Part shown: piece by piece, positions 9,278-18,003 of the stretch
Numbering within the stretch: position 1 is the stretch's first letter
How the letters are laid out: each line of letters starts with the position of its first letter
Assembly: GCA_007125175.1 (NCBI GenBank)
Contig: SLDS01000030.1
Location: 1 to 32,112, forward strand
DNA length: 32,112 bases
DNA from: Flavobacteriales bacterium
GTDB taxonomy: Bacteria > Bacteroidota > Bacteroidia > Flavobacteriales_D > Cryomorphaceae
Direction of reading: 5' to 3'
Position numbers and translations under genes: made by a program
Notes under the pieces: model-generated
The model's database searches: none
The model's input: only the letters and a program-made list of their open reading frames with translations
Told to the model about the DNA's origin: nothing

Positions 9278-9286
9278 TAACTTTTG
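9278..9286 (+). promoter_or_regulatory. possible -7 promoter element for the T9SS adhesin operon
   Basis: TAACTTTTG differs from TAnnTTTG by one extra spacer base and lies 24 bases before the ATG at 9311. Between it and the start a 5-bp inverted repeat (CCTGC at 9292-9296, GCAGG at 9305-9309) could form a small leader hairpin. The 78-base gap 9233-9310 makes an independent promoter plausible. Confidence 0.3.
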
Positions 9287-9310
9287 CGAACCCTGCCCGT
9301 ATAAGCAGGC

Positions 9311-12300
9311 ATGAAAAAGCGTGTACTCTACTTTGTAACAAGCTTTTTAGTCCTCATATTCAGCTCTTTGAATCAAATCAAGGGGCAGTGTGAGCTCTTC
9401 GATTTCAATGGTGTTCCATCCATGGATCCGGTATGGTATAACTGTACCGGAACCAATTATACCCTCAATTTGCAGTCGCCCCACAATATTGGAGCCTGGA
9501 TGGTAGATTGGGGAGATGGATCTCCGATTGAAAGCGGTGCAGACCTTGTGCCGCCCAATGCCCTGTCGCACGTATACCTCGCGTCAGTGGCGGTGTACAC
9601 CATCACCTTTACGGAAACGGCTACAGGCTGTACAGTGGTGGGTACCTTGTACATGGAGGAGCCTACGAGCGCATCCATTCAGATTCCTGTGGGAGGTCTC
9701 ACACAAGCTTGTGCTCCCCAGACCATGGACTTCATCAATTCCAGTACCAATACCTCTACCACCACAGTCTTCACATGGGATTTTGGAGATGGATCTCCAC
9801 CCCAGCAATTTGACTATACCAACCTCGGCCAAACCATCAGCCACACTTACCAGCCGGGTACAGTGGACTGTGAAACTGTGGTCACCCTCACCGCACAAAA
9901 TGAGTGTAATACCATTCAGGGTGGGCCCAGTCAGGCGACCTTTAATCCCATCAGGATTTGGGATATTGACGATGCGGGCATCTCCGCTTCTGAGACGGTG
10001 CTCTGCTGGCCTGATAATGAGGTGACTTTTAACAATACCACCGAGCGAAACTGCCTCTTTCAAGGCAATATCTTCCAGCGCTATGAGTACTGGAATTTTG
10101 GTGATTATTGGGGCCTCGGCTACGACTCCATTATCGATTGGCGCCCCTGGCCTCCTACCTTTCCCCATACCATCGAGTATCCGGCCATCGGTACTTATCA
10201 GGTCACCCTGCTCGACAGCAATATCTGTGGTATCGATGCAGCCACCATCACCATCGAGATTGTGGCTCCGCCTACAGCCGATGCCGCCGCTTCGGCAAGC
10301 ACCATTTGCGAGGGGCAATCGGTCATTTTTACCAACCAGTCTTCTGCCAATGCCACCGATTTCATTTGGAATTTTGGTGATGGCAGCCCCGAAGTGTACA
10401 CTGCTGCACCCACGGTGGAGCATGTCTTTCAAAATGCGGGTAATTACGATGTCACCCTTATCGCGGCAGTAGGAGGGCCGGCTTCCGGCTGTCAAGACCA
10501 AGTGATCATCCCCATTGAGGTGCTGCCCGGGCCTGAAGCCCTCATTCAGCTCGATCAGGGCGAAGATTGCGATGAGCTGAATGTCACTTTCAGCGATGCC
10601 TCCAATGGTGATATCATAGCCTGGGATTGGTTTTTCGGAAATGGCAATACCAGTACAGATCAAAACCCTCCTACGCAGCAATACAGCGATGTAGGTGCCT
10701 ACAATGTAATTCTCACCGTTGAGGCCAGCAATGGCTGTCTGAATTCAGATACACGGATCGTGCGTGTGCATGAATCGCCCGAAGCGGCTTTTCTGGCTCA
10801 GGATGTATGTGTGGGGAGTCTGGCCTCCTTTACCGACCTGTCCACGAGTCAGGCCGGTGATCCCATAGTGAGTTGGGATTGGGATCTCGGCAATGGCCAA
10901 ACCAGCACCGAGCAGAACCCCAACGGGATTTTCAACAGCATTGGCACCTTCGACGTATCGCTGGAGGTAAGCACTGCCCACTGTTCGGGCAGCATCACGC
11001 AGCAGATCAATGTGGAGCCTTCTCCTGACGCTAATTTTGCCGCAAGCACCCTCTCAGGATGCGCCCCTCTGGAGGTGGAGTTTAGCAATGCCTCCGCAGG
11101 TGCAGTATCCTACACATGGATCTTTGGCGATGGAGCGGGCACAGGAGAGGAGGATCCCACACATACCTTTGTCAACTTTGGTGATGTGGACAGCATCTAT
11201 CAGGTGCAGCTGGTGGCTTTCACTGCATTTGGATGCAGCGACACGGCAAGGGTAGATGTGGTGGTGCACCCCGGTGCTCAATCCATGTTTCAAAGCTTCT
11301 ACACCCCAGGTTGTGCCCCCATGCCGGCGAGTTTTGTCAATAATTCCCAGAATGCCAATAGCTATCAATGGGATTTTGGCGATGGATCGCCTGTGAGCAC
11401 AGAGGTGAACCCCACCCACATCTACAGCAACCCGACTCCTTTTTTGCAGAATTATGTGGTGGAGCTGATCGCCTTTACGGCAAATGGTTGTAACGATACC
11501 ACCGAGGCCACGGTCACGGTGTTTCCCGAGCCCAACTTTCAGTTCACACTTGAAGAAAACGCGGGTTGTGCACCTTTCCAGGTACAGTTTCCACTCACCT
11601 CAGGAGCGGTGAGCCATTCTTGGAATTTTGGCGATGGTACCATCAGTTCATCTCCGGCCCCGAGCCACACCTTTATGAACAATACCCTCGATACCGCAGT
11701 GTACACCACGGAATTGGTGGCCACCTCTCCTTTCGGATGCGTGGATACGGCCGAGGTGGATATTGTGGTCTTTCCCAACCCCATTTCACAGTTTTCAGTG
11801 AACCTTACCGCCGGCTGTAGCCCGCTGGAGGTGACCTTTGAAAATCAGTCTGTACTTGCCGATTCGGTGTTTTGGAGCTACGGAGATGGCAATACATCCG
11901 ATACTTCGGCGCAATTTCACGAGCATGTATTCCACAATACCAGTGATCAGGTACTCACGTATACCATAGAGCTCACTGCCTTTACGGAAAATGGTTGCAG
12001 CCGCAGCTTTACCCGCACCATCGATGTGTTTCCCGAGGTGGAAGCCGCCTTTGAGCACCCACCTGCAGGCTGCTCTCCGCTCAGCTTCACCATGCAAAAT
12101 ACTTCTGCGAATGCCAGCATTTACCAGTGGGATTTTGGCAATGGAACCTCAAGCCTGGCGCCTCAGCCGGTGGTCGCCTACAGCAATAGCGGCCCCCAAA
12201 ACGATACCCTGAACATCCAGCTTGTGGCTACTTCGGCCTTTGGTTGCGAAGACACTGCCCGAAGTCAGATTGTGGTTTATCCCAAGCCCAATGCGGCCTA

Positions 12301-14359
12301 CTTCAATCAGATCGAAGCGGGTTGTTCTCCTCTTGAGGTGACTTTTCAAAATACCAGTTCTGTGGCCGATGCCTATCTGTGGAATTACGGAGATGGCACC
12401 ACCGCCGAAGTGGACGAAGCCATCCATAGCCACACTTTCGTGTCTACGATGAATGTGCCTCAAAATTTTGAGGTGAGCCTGGTGGCCTTTTCGGAATTTG
12501 GCTGTAGCGATACTGCTCGTGGGCAAATAACGGTATATCCTGAAGTGATCGCCAATTTTCAGCCGGAGGCCGAGGGCTGTACTCCGCTCGATGTCAATTT
12601 TGTGAATCAGAGCTTCGGGGCATCCACTTACTTGTGGCGATTCGGTGATGGAAATGAGGCTTTCCAACCCAATACATCTCACACTTTCGTCAATTCTCTC
12701 GATACGGTCAGAGACTTTGAAGTGATGCTGGTGGCACAATCGGGTTTTGGATGTACCGATACGGCTTATCAGAATGTCAAGGTCTTCCCCCTGCCCAATG
12801 TGCTATTTGCCGTAGAGCAAATCGAAGGTTGCTTCCCCGCCGATGTACACTTTGGCAATTACACCACAGGCGCTGTGAGCTATGAATGGGCTTATGGCGA
12901 TGGGAATACCTCGACCGAAACGGCTGCCAGCCATGCGCATACCTATGTGAATGAAAGCGAGCAGATTCAAACCTACACGGTGAGCTTACAGGCCACAAGC
13001 GAGCACGGCTGCCAGCGCTCATCGAGCATTGATGTTGATATCATACCTGAGATCGAAGCAAATGCGGTGATACCTCCCGGAGGCTGTTCGCCCTACACAG
13101 CCCAATTTGAGAACAATTCGCGAGGTGCCTTCTCCTATCTGTGGGAGTTTGGCGATGGCAATACCTCTGAGGCCAACAGTCCGAGCTATATCTACACCAA
13201 TCCCAGTGTGGAAGACAGTACCTATGTGGGGCGCTTTATTGCCCGTTCACTCTGGGGTTGTGCTGATACACTTGATTTTGAGATCCCTGTTTTCGGGCAG
13301 CCTGAAGCCGCTTTTTTGGCTGCACCGGCCGTACAGCAATTTCCCGATGCTACTGTCGATTTGGCCAATTTCAGCGCGGCCAATGCCACGGCGAGCTTTC
13401 GTTGGACTTGGGGGGATGGTCAGATCACTGAGAGCAATGTGCTCGATGAACCTGCGAGCTACACCTACGATACCTGGGGAGAGTTCGACATTGTGTTAAG
13501 GGTGGGCAATGACCTCTGTTTTGACACCACAACACAGCGCGTGCGCATTGATCCTCCACGTCCTATCGCCGCCTTCGAAGGAGAAGGTGAGGGGTGCTTG
13601 CCACTGAGGGTCAATTTCACCAATCAATCCACCTATGGAGTGTCCTATCTGTGGGACTTTGGTGATGGCAATAGCAGCACCGATGAGCATCCCACACATG
13701 TATATCAAACTGCGGGTACCTTCAATGTAAGCCTGACGGTGACCGGGCCCGGAGGAGAAACCGATATTGCGGTGGCACCGGCAGCGGTTACTGTACATCC
13801 ACGTGCAGAGGCTTTCTTCACGGTAAACCCGCCTGTGATCAATGTGCCCGATCAGGTCTTCTTCCTCAATCTCTCGACCAATGCCGGTATTTACCAATGG
13901 GATTTTGGCGATGGCAATACTTCTACCCAATTCTCACCGCAACACTTCTACGAGACCTTGGGCTGGCACGCCGTGACATTGATTGCCAACAATATTCACA
14001 ACTGTCCGGACACCTTCACGGTAGAAAATGCCGTGCGGGGTAATGTGGACAGCCAAATCGCCTTCCCAAATGCTTTTACCCCGAGCGCAACTGGCCCTAC
14101 GGGAGGCTATTGGACGGTGGACGACATGTTCAATAACAACATCTTCTTTCCTCAATACAAAGGTGTAGAGGAGTTTCAAATGCAAATTTTCAACCGCTGG
14201 GGCGAGCTGCTCTTTGAGTCCAATGATGTGCGTCAAGGTTGGGATGGTTACTACCGTGGCCGCCTTTGCCAGATGGACGTGTACGTATGGCGTGTTAAAG
14301 TGCGATTCCTCGATGGTGGGGAGCTAACCGATATGGGTGATGTGACCCTGATTCGATAA
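9311..14359 (+). CDS. giant PKD-repeat surface protein with T9SS type B sorting domain
   Basis: This 1682-residue protein starts with a signal peptide (MKKRVLYFVTSFLVLIFSS, cut near residue 26) and is then built almost wholly of PKD domains. I count about 18 units by the W-x-(F/Y)-G-(D/N)-G turn, such as YQWDFGDGSP and YLWEFGDGNT; the third is degenerate (WNFGDYWG). Nine consecutive central units repeat every 248-255 bases and each carries a GC-x-P and a (F/N/H/W)GC pair. From about residue 1585 the C-terminus (FPNAFTP, IFNRWGELLFES, GWDGYYRG, YVWRVKV) is the gliding-motility-associated/CHB type B sorting domain used for export through T9SS and surface attachment. It heads an operon with a TPR/PD40 protein and a PorP/SprF protein. 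The likely role is adhesion or surface scaffolding; the ligand is unknown. Confidence 0.93.
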   Translation: MKKRVLYFVTSFLVLIFSSLNQIKGQCELFDFNGVPSMDPVWYNCTGTNYTLNLQSPHNIGAWMVDWGDGSPIESGADLVPPNALSHVYLASVAVYTITFTETATGCTVVGTLYMEEPTSASIQIPVGGLTQACAPQTMDFINSSTNTSTTTVFTWDFGDGSPPQQFDYTNLGQTISHTYQPGTVDCETVVTLTAQNECNTIQGGPSQATFNPIRIWDIDDAGISASETVLCWPDNEVTFNNTTERNCLFQGNIFQRYEYWNFGDYWGLGYDSIIDWRPWPPTFPHTIEYPAIGTYQVTLLDSNICGIDAATITIEIVAPPTADAAASASTICEGQSVIFTNQSSANATDFIWNFGDGSPEVYTAAPTVEHVFQNAGNYDVTLIAAVGGPASGCQDQVIIPIEVLPGPEALIQLDQGEDCDELNVTFSDASNGDIIAWDWFFGNGNTSTDQNPPTQQYSDVGAYNVILTVEASNGCLNSDTRIVRVHESPEAAFLAQDVCVGSLASFTDLSTSQAGDPIVSWDWDLGNGQTSTEQNPNGIFNSIGTFDVSLEVSTAHCSGSITQQINVEPSPDANFAASTLSGCAPLEVEFSNASAGAVSYTWIFGDGAGTGEEDPTHTFVNFGDVDSIYQVQLVAFTAFGCSDTARVDVVVHPGAQSMFQSFYTPGCAPMPASFVNNSQNANSYQWDFGDGSPVSTEVNPTHIYSNPTPFLQNYVVELIAFTANGCNDTTEATVTVFPEPNFQFTLEENAGCAPFQVQFPLTSGAVSHSWNFGDGTISSSPAPSHTFMNNTLDTAVYTTELVATSPFGCVDTAEVDIVVFPNPISQFSVNLTAGCSPLEVTFENQSVLADSVFWSYGDGNTSDTSAQFHEHVFHNTSDQVLTYTIELTAFTENGCSRSFTRTIDVFPEVEAAFEHPPAGCSPLSFTMQNTSANASIYQWDFGNGTSSLAPQPVVAYSNSGPQNDTLNIQLVATSAFGCEDTARSQIVVYPKPNAAYFNQIEAGCSPLEVTFQNTSSVADAYLWNYGDGTTAEVDEAIHSHTFVSTMNVPQNFEVSLVAFSEFGCSDTARGQITVYPEVIANFQPEAEGCTPLDVNFVNQSFGASTYLWRFGDGNEAFQPNTSHTFVNSLDTVRDFEVMLVAQSGFGCTDTAYQNVKVFPLPNVLFAVEQIEGCFPADVHFGNYTTGAVSYEWAYGDGNTSTETAASHAHTYVNESEQIQTYTVSLQATSEHGCQRSSSIDVDIIPEIEANAVIPPGGCSPYTAQFENNSRGAFSYLWEFGDGNTSEANSPSYIYTNPSVEDSTYVGRFIARSLWGCADTLDFEIPVFGQPEAAFLAAPAVQQFPDATVDLANFSAANATASFRWTWGDGQITESNVLDEPASYTYDTWGEFDIVLRVGNDLCFDTTTQRVRIDPPRPIAAFEGEGEGCLPLRVNFTNQSTYGVSYLWDFGDGNSSTDEHPTHVYQTAGTFNVSLTVTGPGGETDIAVAPAAVTVHPRAEAFFTVNPPVINVPDQVFFLNLSTNAGIYQWDFGDGNTSTQFSPQHFYETLGWHAVTLIANNIHNCPDTFTVENAVRGNVDSQIAFPNAFTPSATGPTGGYWTVDDMFNNNIFFPQYKGVEEFQMQIFNRWGELLFESNDVRQGWDGYYRGRLCQMDVYVWRVKVRFLDGGELTDMGDVTLIR
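11050..13280 (+). repeat. nine tandem cysteine-paired PKD repeats inside the adhesin gene
   Basis: Starting at the GCAPLEV codons near 11058, GC-x-P motifs recur near 11308, 11563, 11811, 12065, 12318, 12573, 12825 and 13079, a period of 248-255 bases (83-85 residues). Each unit reads GC-x-P, then a W-x-(F/Y)-G-(D/N)-G turn, then a second motif of the FGCxDT kind. Nucleotide identity between units is clearly partial, so this is an old protein repeat rather than a recent DNA duplication. Confidence 0.8.
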
Positions 14360-14360
14360 A

Positions 14361-15923
14361 ATGATTTTTATGAAAAGAGTTGTATTCCTTTCAATTTTGG
14401 CTTTCGCGCTCTCCTCTTTTGCCGCTCAGGCGCAAAAGAAGATGGGTCGATACCATAAGAACTTGCTCTACGAAGCTGACCTGTACCTGGTACAAGGCGA
14501 TTATTATTACTCTGCCGAGCTGTACGAGGAGTTACTGAGGGTGAGCCCAAAAAATGCCGAGATCAACGGCAAATTGGGCATTTGCTACTACAACCTGCCC
14601 ACAATGAAGCCGCAAGCCCGTGAAGCCCTTGAGCGTGCAGTGGATGGTGGCGACACGGAGGCGCTCTACTATCTGGCCAAGCTCAAGCATGAGGATTACC
14701 TCTTTTACGACGCCCTCGAGCTATTGGAGCGCTATGAGCGTAGGCCCAGCCGCGAAAAAACGGCAGCTGAGATCGAGCGGGCCAAAGAGATTTCCAAGAG
14801 GGCCTCTGTGCTTGTAAAGGATCCACTTCTTGTAAAGATTGAGAATCTGGGCCCTGGAGTCAATTCTTCGGCTCATGACTACGCTCCTGTTTGGGATATG
14901 TCCGGAGACCGCATCTATTTCACTTCGCGCCGGCGTTTTGATGACAAGAGCGAGAAGGATTTTACAGAGCAATTTGATGAAAATATCTATGTGATCAACC
15001 TTGAGGAAGAGAGCCTCGAGGCGAGACCCGCACTGGGTAGCATCAACTCGCGGAGCAATGATGCCGCTGTGGCCTGCTCGCATGATGGCAATGAGCTGAT
15101 CGTGTACCGCACGAGCAAGGACGGCTTCTCCGGCGATCTGTACAAAGCGGTACACACCGAGGATGGCTGGGGCAAATTGGAAAAGCTCAGCGAAAAAATC
15201 AATAGCCGATACCAGGAAGCCAGTGCTTCGTATGGAGGCCCTGAGCAGAATGTGCTCTACTTTTCCAGTGATCGGCCCGGCGGCTACGGGGGAAAGGATA
15301 TCTACAAGGTGCAGCAATTGCCCGATGGTACCTGGAGTGAGCCCTTTAATCTCGGGCCGACCATCAATACACCTTACGATGAGGATGCACCATTCATAGC
15401 CGCTGATGGTACCCTGTATTTTGCCTCGAAGGGGCATGATAATATGGGAGGTTTCGACATCTTTTCTGCTAGACCGCTTACCGGCGGTTATTCCGAACCT
15501 GTGAACCTGGGATACCCGATCAACACCCCTGCCGATGATATCTTTTTTTCGATTGAGCCGCAGGGTAAGCAGGCCTATTTTTCTTCGGATCGCAAAGGAG
15601 GCTATGGCCTTCAGGATATTTATACCGTCCACCTCAACCTAGACGAGACCATCATCTACCGGGGCAAGTTGCTGAGCATGGGTATGCCTGTGAAGAGCAG
15701 AGCTACAGTAACACTCATCGAAAAGCAAGGGGTAGAAAACCGAGTGCTCTTTCAGGTGGAAACGGGTAAGAGTGAATTTATCCTAGCCTTGGATGCTGAA
15801 AAGGCCTACACGGTAGAAGTAGAAGCTGATGGCTATGGTCAATCTACCCGAGACCTTCATTTTGAGCTGCCGGTGAGCGGCACAAAGGAGGTAGTAGAAG
15901 ACATAGAGCTTAGCCGCAAATAA
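14361..15923 (+). CDS. TPR and PD40 beta-propeller protein, PorE/OmpA-like but without an OmpA domain
   Basis: The product is about 520 residues. A signal peptide (KRVVFLSILAFALSSFAAQAQ) is followed by TPR-like helices (residues about 30-130, ADLYLVQGDYYYSAELYEELL), then PD40/WD40-like propeller blades (about 165-420, with IYFTSRR, LYFSSDRPGGYGGKDIY and AYFSSDRKGGYGLQDIY), then a small carboxypeptidase-regulatory-like beta domain to the end. This order matches the proteins encoded beside PorP/SprF and T9SS adhesin genes, which normally end in an OmpA peptidoglycan-binding domain. Here the gene stops after the regulatory domain and the next gene begins 5 bases later, so no remnant is hidden. 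The start at 14361 lies one base after the upstream stop; ATG 14370 gives a cleaner signal peptide. It probably acts in the periplasm with the adhesin and the PorP/SprF protein. Confidence 0.85.
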   Translation: MIFMKRVVFLSILAFALSSFAAQAQKKMGRYHKNLLYEADLYLVQGDYYYSAELYEELLRVSPKNAEINGKLGICYYNLPTMKPQAREALERAVDGGDTEALYYLAKLKHEDYLFYDALELLERYERRPSREKTAAEIERAKEISKRASVLVKDPLLVKIENLGPGVNSSAHDYAPVWDMSGDRIYFTSRRRFDDKSEKDFTEQFDENIYVINLEEESLEARPALGSINSRSNDAAVACSHDGNELIVYRTSKDGFSGDLYKAVHTEDGWGKLEKLSEKINSRYQEASASYGGPEQNVLYFSSDRPGGYGGKDIYKVQQLPDGTWSEPFNLGPTINTPYDEDAPFIAADGTLYFASKGHDNMGGFDIFSARPLTGGYSEPVNLGYPINTPADDIFFSIEPQGKQAYFSSDRKGGYGLQDIYTVHLNLDETIIYRGKLLSMGMPVKSRATVTLIEKQGVENRVLFQVETGKSEFILALDAEKAYTVEVEADGYGQSTRDLHFELPVSGTKEVVEDIELSRK

Positions 15924-15928
15924 ACTTC

Positions 15929-16954
15929 ATGCGCATCCTTCGCTACATATCCTTTGTATTGTGCTTACTGGCTATGACCGTGAGTGGGGCACTTTATGGG
16001 CAGGATCAGCAGTTCACGCAGTTCTATGCCTCGCCCATCACGCTCAACCCGGCTTTTGCGGGTACATCGATGCAAAGCCGCGCGGCCATGAATTACCGCA
16101 ATCAATGGGCTACACTGCCGAGGGCTTTTGTTGCTTACAGCGCGGCCATAGACCACTATGTTCCTGAGCTCAATAGCGGTTTTGGGCTCTTGGTGTCGCA
16201 TGACAGGGCCGGGACAGGAGCATTGAGCTATACCTCTGTAGCCCTTCAGTATGCCTATGAAATCAAAATCAACCGAAAGCTCAGCATTCGTCCGGCACTC
16301 AGCTTTGGATATGGTAGTACCTATCTCGATATAGACAGGCTCACCTTTGGCGATCAACTTGCCAGGGGAGATGGTGCCACCACCACCCTGGATCCGGACC
16401 GTGCGCGCTTCGCACAAGAGCCTGTCGGCTCAGCCGATTTTGGCACCGGACTTTTGCTATTCAGCGATAACTTCTGGTTTGGGGCCTCTATCCACCACAT
16501 CAATGAGCCTACTGTATCCGTAGTAGGAAGAGACACGCAGCTTCCGAGGAGGTACAGCGTTCACGGTGGCTACAGATTTCGGGTAAGCGAATTGGGGGCT
16601 TTTTCCAACAGGCAATTCATCGTGCCTGCCATCCATTATCAGAGCCAGGGTATGTTCGACCAATTGGATATCGGATTTTACTACGAGTATTCTCCCATTA
16701 CTTTTGGCTTGTGGTACCGTGGTTTGCCATTGTTCAAGAGCAATGATCACCCATATATCAATCACGACGCTGTCGCCGTTCTTGTAGGGTATGAAGTTAA
16801 CAACTATAGATTTGGCTATAGCTATGATGTAACCATTTCTCAAATGACCAATCGGAGCGGAGGTTCGCACGAGATAAGCATGGTAGTAGAATGGGCTAGC
16901 AAAAAGAGCAAGCGCAAAAGCAAGCGAAGGGTTATACCATGTGCCAAATTTTAG
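15929..16954 (+). CDS. PorP/SprF family type IX secretion system membrane protein
   Basis: The 341-residue protein has a signal peptide (about 25 residues ending YGQ) and the PorP/SprF opening QDQQFTQFYASPITLNPAF-AG, followed by NYRNQW. The rest alternates short beta strands ending in aromatic residues, as in an outer-membrane barrel (for example LSIRPALSFGYGSTYLDI and FGYSYDVTISQM). PorP/SprF paralogues are usually paired with a particular T9SS type B substrate and help attach or export it. Here the partner is the PKD adhesin two genes upstream. It is the last gene of the three-gene operon, with a terminator-like hairpin 11 bases after the stop. The lysine/arginine-rich tail (SKKSKRKSKRRV) is a little unusual. 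Confidence 0.92.
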   Translation: MRILRYISFVLCLLAMTVSGALYGQDQQFTQFYASPITLNPAFAGTSMQSRAAMNYRNQWATLPRAFVAYSAAIDHYVPELNSGFGLLVSHDRAGTGALSYTSVALQYAYEIKINRKLSIRPALSFGYGSTYLDIDRLTFGDQLARGDGATTTLDPDRARFAQEPVGSADFGTGLLLFSDNFWFGASIHHINEPTVSVVGRDTQLPRRYSVHGGYRFRVSELGAFSNRQFIVPAIHYQSQGMFDQLDIGFYYEYSPITFGLWYRGLPLFKSNDHPYINHDAVAVLVGYEVNNYRFGYSYDVTISQMTNRSGGSHEISMVVEWASKKSKRKSKRRVIPCAKF

Positions 16955-16965
16955 AACGAGTGGAC

Positions 16966-16990
16966 GCACAATTGATTGTGTATATTTTTT
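16966..16990 (+). terminator. weak intrinsic terminator after the T9SS operon
   Basis: CACAA (16967-16971) and TTGTG (16976-16980) form a 5-bp stem around loop TTGA, extendable by a G-T pair, and are followed by TATATTTTTT. The stem is short and A/T-rich, so efficiency may be low. It also argues that the next gene does not start before it. Confidence 0.45.
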
Positions 16991-17063
16991 GGTGAAAATG
17001 ATGGCCTGCCCCGCCAAGCTCAATAAGTTTAATTTATATCTTGGTCGAATCAATATTGCCTTG

Positions 17064-17639
17064 ATGACCCCGAAACCAGACGACTTGTCCTTGTTTTATC
17101 GGCATGCTGAAGAGCAGTACGATAAGCTTAAAGGGGACAGCGATGCCCATGTCATCATGTATTACATAGGTGATTTGAGCAATGGTTTTGCCAATGCGAT
17201 CGCGACCCGACTTGAGCTCATGCTACACCAGGAAGTTGAGAATCGACGGGCTGTTAAGCGTTTCTTTTCGGTTTTTATTGAGGCCATTCAGAACATTCGC
17301 ATCCACGGAGTGCAAGATCAAAGCGACAGGGTACATGCCTCGCTCATCGTTTACACCAAGCACGGAAAGCTCTGTGCGCGCTTTGCCAATATCGTGAGCC
17401 TTGCCCAGGCGCGGATGCTCGAAAGACGTTACAGCGAGGTGAACCAAATGGAGCATGCCGCGATCAAGGAAAAATACCTGGAAATATTGCAGGAAGGAGA
17501 AGTATCTGAAAAAGGAGGAGCCGGTCTTGGCATCCTCACCATTGTGATGCGCTCCCGCAATCCCAGCCCTGTGAGCTTCACCGAGCTCGGCGACACCTGG
17601 AGCATTTTCGCTACCGATGTTTGTGTGGACATGCTGTGA
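17064..17639 (+). CDS. SiaB-like protein kinase (GHKL-fold, DUF6272-type)
   Basis: From ATG 17064 the protein is 191 residues. It resembles the SiaB family, small GHKL-fold kinases that phosphorylate a SiaC partner and are opposed by a SiaA PP2C phosphatase in a partner-switching pathway linked to surface growth. A helical segment FIEAIQNIRIHG matches an N-box (Glu, Asn and His in place) and EKGGAGLGILTI is the glycine-rich ATP-lid motif. No membrane segment or sensor domain is present. Neither a SiaC-like nor a SiaA-like gene is in the window. The frame stays open upstream to a GTG at 16941, but that start would include the terminator hairpin and overlap the preceding gene, so 17064 is preferred. 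Function is assigned by family resemblance. Confidence 0.72.
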   Translation: MTPKPDDLSLFYRHAEEQYDKLKGDSDAHVIMYYIGDLSNGFANAIATRLELMLHQEVENRRAVKRFFSVFIEAIQNIRIHGVQDQSDRVHASLIVYTKHGKLCARFANIVSLAQARMLERRYSEVNQMEHAAIKEKYLEILQEGEVSEKGGAGLGILTIVMRSRNPSPVSFTELGDTWSIFATDVCVDML

Positions 17640-17679
17640 GTACTAAGCAATCTGCCCCGAGAGTCTTACATTTACAGGT

Positions 17680-18000
17680 ATGATTTTCATCTTTGACTGG
17701 GGCTATACCACCGATAAGGTGATAGGGCCAATAGGCCGAGAGGATGTAGGAGGAGATGTAGGTGCTCAGGACTTCTATCTGCTCATTCGCCGCACTGAGT
17801 GGTTCAGAATGTTTTTCATCCCGACCATCCCCACAGCCCGTCGGTACTATTTGCAAGAAGAGCGAGGAGGATTGGAGCGCGAAGTCGACAAGGACTTCTA
17901 CGAGCGCTACAAAGGGCTCGCAGAGCTCAATGCCGAAGTGAGGAAGGGCACTTGCGATGAGGGCGAATATCAGGAGCGAAGAAGTCAATTGGGATTTTAA
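17680..18000 (+). CDS. zinc-ribbon-15-like small protein that has lost its cysteines
   Basis: The 106-residue product starts FIFDWGYTTDKVIGPI and continues with RRTEWFRMFFIPTIP, the layout I know from small proteins with a FIFGWG opening, a CxxC knuckle, a TWFTLFFIPxIP core and a second CxxC. In this copy the knuckle positions hold no cysteine; the only Cys is near the C-terminus, in KGTCDEGEY. Zinc binding through the usual four cysteines is therefore not possible. The C-terminal 40 residues are charged and probably helical. It is 3 bases upstream of the NRDE gene, so the two are probably co-transcribed. A near-match to the -7 element (TACATTTA, 17667-17674) precedes it. Homology is my recognition; function is unknown. 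Confidence 0.65.
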   Translation: MIFIFDWGYTTDKVIGPIGREDVGGDVGAQDFYLLIRRTEWFRMFFIPTIPTARRYYLQEERGGLEREVDKDFYERYKGLAELNAEVRKGTCDEGEYQERRSQLGF

Positions 18001-18003
18001 GTC

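Noticed and set aside
8210-10681. Long minus-strand frames opposite the MbnH-like and PKD genes (8210-9229 and 9584-10681)
   Set aside because: Both lie over genes with clear domain signatures; the second mirrors the PKD repeats and has no domain of its own.
11050-13280. The roughly 250-base periodicity as a CRISPR or DNA satellite array
   Set aside because: The period stays in frame, units are divergent at the DNA level and encode PKD domains.
14721-15632. A 303-codon minus-strand frame opposite the TPR/PD40 gene
   Set aside because: It is a shadow of the PD40 blades, with no start context or recognisable product.
16941-17063. GTG at 16941 as the start of the SiaB-like kinase
   Set aside because: It overlaps the PorP/SprF gene by 14 bases and would place a terminator-like hairpin inside the gene; the family-like sequence starts only after ATG 17064.
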